Shown in pieces: positions 16,729 through 18,835 of a stretch of DNA of 18,835 nt (position 1 is the stretch's first letter; each line of letters opens with the position of its first letter). Below the pieces are notes generated by a model. It was given only the letters and a program-made list of their open reading frames with translations, had not been told where the DNA came from and made no database searches. The DNA is from CALFMR01 sp035550595 (GTDB taxonomy: Bacteria; Acidobacteriota; Vicinamibacteria; Vicinamibacterales; SCN-69-37): NCBI GenBank assembly GCA_035550595.1, contig DASZOV010000143.1, positions 1-18,835 of the forward strand, read 5' to 3'. Made by a program: the position numbers and the translations under genes.

Positions 16729-18835
16729 CTAGACGGTCGTCGGGTCGGCCTTCTCCGGTTGAATCTCGAGATCGGCGAACGCCTTCTTGACGATCTTCGC
16801 GTCCACCTGCTCCTCACGCGCGAGTGCCGCGAGCGTCGTCGCCGCAATGTGCCGCGCGTCGACTTCGAAGAAGTCGCGCAGCGACGCGCGGTCCTCGCTG
16901 CGGCCGAAGCCGTCGGTGCCGAGCGTGACCATGGGCCGGCCCACCCAGCGCGCGACCATGTCGGGCTGGCTCTTCAGATAGTCGGACGCGGCCACGACCA
17001 CACCCGGGCCCTTGCCGAGGCACTCGGCGACGTACGGCACGCGCGGCTTCTCGCCGGGATGCCGCAGGTTCCAGCGCTCGGTGCGGTGCGCCTCGCGATA
17101 GAGCTCGTTGTAGCTCGTCGCACTCCAGATGTCGGCCGCGACGCCGTAGCCGTCGAGCAACGCCTGTGCTTTGACGACTTCGTTGAGGATCGCGCCGCTG
17201 CCAACGAGCTGCGCCTTTGCCTTGGCCTTCGTCGACGACGCGTCGCGGAATTTGTACAGGCCCTTGAGGATGCCTTCGCGCGATCCGGCGGGCGCCGACG
17301 GCATCTCGTACTGCTCGTTCATCACGGTCAGGTAGTAGAACGCGGACTCGCCGTCGCCGTACATGCGCCCGATGCCGTCCTCGATGATCGCCGCCAGCTC
17401 GTACGCATACGCGGGATCGTAGGCACGGCACGTGGGCACCGTGAGCGCGAGGATGTGGCTGTTACCGTCCTGGTGCTGCAAGCCTTCGCCGGCGAGCGTC
17501 GTGCGGCCGGCGGTGCCGCCGAGCAGGAAGCCCCGCGCGCGCGCATCGGCCGCGGCCCAGATGAAGTCGCCGACGCGCTGGAAGCCGAACATCGAGTAGT
17601 AGATGAAGAACGGGATCATGTTGACCCCGTGCGTCGCATACGCGGTGCCCGCCGCGATGAACGACGACAGCGATCCCGCTTCGGTGATGCCTTCCTCGAG
17701 GATCTGTCCGTCGCGCGCTTCCTTGTAATACAGCAGCGTGTCGCGATCGACCGGCTCGTAGAGCTGGCCGATGCTCGAGTAGATGCCCACGGCGCGGAAG
17801 AGCGACTCCATGCCGAACGTGCGCGCTTCGTCTGGCACGATCGGCACGACGAGCTTGCCGATCTCTTCGTGCCGCAAGAGCTTCGCCAGCATCTTGACGA
17901 ACACCATCGTCGTCGATGCCTTGCGGCCTTCGGTGCCCTTCTGGAATTCCTCGAAGACGTCGCCGAGTGACGGCCGGATCGACGGCGCGACGACGACGCG
18001 CTTGGGCACGAAGCCGCCGAGCGCGGTGCGCCGCTCGCGCATGTAACGGATCTCCGGGCTCGACTCGTCGGGCCGGAAGAACGGCGCCTCGGCGATGCGG
18101 TCCTCGGGAATCGGGATGCCGAAGCGATCGCGGAAGTGACGCAGATCCGCTTCGTTCATCTTCTTCTGCTGGTGCGTGATGTTCTTGCCTTCGCCGGCCT
18201 CGCCGAGGCCGTAGCCCTTGACGGTCCGCGCGAGGATGACGGTGGGCGACCCCTTGTGCTCGACCGCGGCTTTGTACGCCGCGTACACCTTGGTCGGATC
18301 GTGGCCGCCGAGGGTGAGCTTCTTCAGCTGGTCGTCGCTCAGGTGCTTGACCATGTCGAGCAGCCGCGGGTCGACGCCCCAGAAATGCTCGCGGACGTAG
18401 GCGCCTGACTCGACGGCGTACTTCTGGTACTGGCCGTCGACGACCTCGCCCATCCGTTTGACGAGCAGGCCGTCGCGATCTTTGGCAAGGAGCGGATCCC
18501 AGTCGCGGCCCCAGAGCACCTTGATGACGTTCCATCCCGCGCCGCGGAACGCGGCCTCGAGCTCCTGGATCACCTGACCGTTGCCGCGCACGGGGCCATC
18601 GAGCCGCTGCAGGTTGCAGTTGATCACGAAGATCAGGTTGTCGAGCTTCTCGCGGGCCGGCAGCGTGATCGCGCCGAGCGCCTCCGGCTCGTCGGTCTCG
18701 CCGTCGCCGAGGAACGCCCACACCTTGCTGTTCGATCGCTTCTTGAGGCCGCGATCCTCCAGGTAGCGCAGGAAGCGCGCCTGGTAGATCGAGCAGATCG
18801 GGCCGAGCCCCATCGACACCGTGGGGAACTCCCAG
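16729..18835 (-). CDS. aceE: Pyruvate dehydrogenase E1, homodimeric type (5' part outside window)
   Basis: E1 decarboxylates pyruvate with thiamine diphosphate and acetylates the E2 lipoyl group. About 702 residues are visible; the family usually has about 890, so the N-terminal fifth lies beyond the right edge. The frame is open to the last base (WEFPTVSMGLGPI), so the first Met seen at 18813 is internal. The thiamine-diphosphate motif GDGETDEPEALG through INCNLQRLDGPVRGNGQ is intact. So are QKKMNEADL, SSFIAAGTAYATHGVNMIPF and GFGRSEDRASLRDFFEVD near the C-terminus. This is the single-chain homodimeric AceE, not the alpha/beta PdhA-PdhB type. First gene of the aceE-pdhC-lpdA transcription unit; its promoter lies outside. 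Confidence 0.97.
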   Translation of the reverse strand, partial: WEFPTVSMGLGPICSIYQARFLRYLEDRGLKKRSNSKVWAFLGDGETDEPEALGAITLPAREKLDNLIFVINCNLQRLDGPVRGNGQVIQELEAAFRGAGWNVIKVLWGRDWDPLLAKDRDGLLVKRMGEVVDGQYQKYAVESGAYVREHFWGVDPRLLDMVKHLSDDQLKKLTLGGHDPTKVYAAYKAAVEHKGSPTVILARTVKGYGLGEAGEGKNITHQQKKMNEADLRHFRDRFGIPIPEDRIAEAPFFRPDESSPEIRYMRERRTALGGFVPKRVVVAPSIRPSLGDVFEEFQKGTEGRKASTTMVFVKMLAKLLRHEEIGKLVVPIVPDEARTFGMESLFRAVGIYSSIGQLYEPVDRDTLLYYKEARDGQILEEGITEAGSLSSFIAAGTAYATHGVNMIPFFIYYSMFGFQRVGDFIWAAADARARGFLLGGTAGRTTLAGEGLQHQDGNSHILALTVPTCRAYDPAYAYELAAIIEDGIGRMYGDGESAFYYLTVMNEQYEMPSAPAGSREGILKGLYKFRDASSTKAKAKAQLVGSGAILNEVVKAQALLDGYGVAADIWSATSYNELYREAHRTERWNLRHPGEKPRVPYVAECLGKGPGVVVAASDYLKSQPDMVARWVGRPMVTLGTDGFGRSEDRASLRDFFEVDARHIAATTLAALAREEQVDAKIVKKAFADLEIQPEKADPTTV

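Noticed and set aside
13857..16790. A 977-codon open frame on the plus strand
   Set aside because: It lies opposite lpdA and pdhC, whose domains and catalytic residues are clear. The frame is Arg/Asp/Leu-rich, typical of the antisense of GC-rich genes.

Overview
The window is GC-rich DNA with tightly packed genes on both strands. It suggests a free-living Gram-negative bacterium, most likely an Acidobacteriota (Vicinamibacteria-like) genome. The grounds are the outer-membrane barrel genes, a large protease/propeller/barrel fusion, a homodimeric-type pyruvate dehydrogenase with a three-gene E1-E2-E3 cluster, and intergenic arrays of a 7-nt repeat. The taxonomic call is inference from gene style; no rRNA is present.

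Layout, left to right. (1) Positions 2-3082 (+): one long gene for a metalloprotease-like domain, a TolB/PD40 propeller and a BamA-like outer-membrane barrel. Its 5' end lies outside the window and an in-frame TAG at 758-760 splits it. (2) 3185-3694 (+): a hotdog acyl-CoA thioesterase. (3) 3695-4050: non-coding, with copies of a hairpin repeat. (4) 5331-4051 (-): a small ferredoxin followed by type I pantothenate kinase coaA. (5) 5474-10528 (+): a compact four-gene unit of outer-membrane barrel protein, periplasmic cupredoxin-like protein, sensor kinase and NtrC-type regulator; the last three genes overlap by ATGA. (6) 10529-11426: about 900 bp without a convincing gene, holding more hairpin repeats, a cluster of strong inverted repeats and 7-nt arrays. 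(7) 12140-11427 (-): an UPF0173 metallo-beta-lactamase-fold hydrolase. (8) 12196-13831 (+): lipA (lipoyl synthase) and a family-5 type uracil-DNA glycosylase. (9) 18835-13833 (-): aceE (5' part outside the window), pdhC (E2) and lpdA (E3).

How it fits together. LipA supplies the lipoyl cofactor for the single lipoyl domain of the neighbouring E2; E1, E2 and E3 convert pyruvate to acetyl-CoA; CoaA starts CoA synthesis and the thioesterase hydrolyses acyl-CoA. So much of the window concerns CoA and acetyl-CoA metabolism. The 5474-10528 unit stands apart. It looks like a self-contained envelope module: a surface barrel and a copper-type periplasmic protein with their own two-component system. 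It is the best candidate for an undescribed system.

The second notable theme is repeats. A hairpin element with compensatory stem changes recurs at two intergenic loci. Exact period-7 arrays, usually paired with a GCGCC-N3-GGCGC hairpin, sit just 3' of four different genes. One of these arrays forms the translation-initiation region of lpdA.
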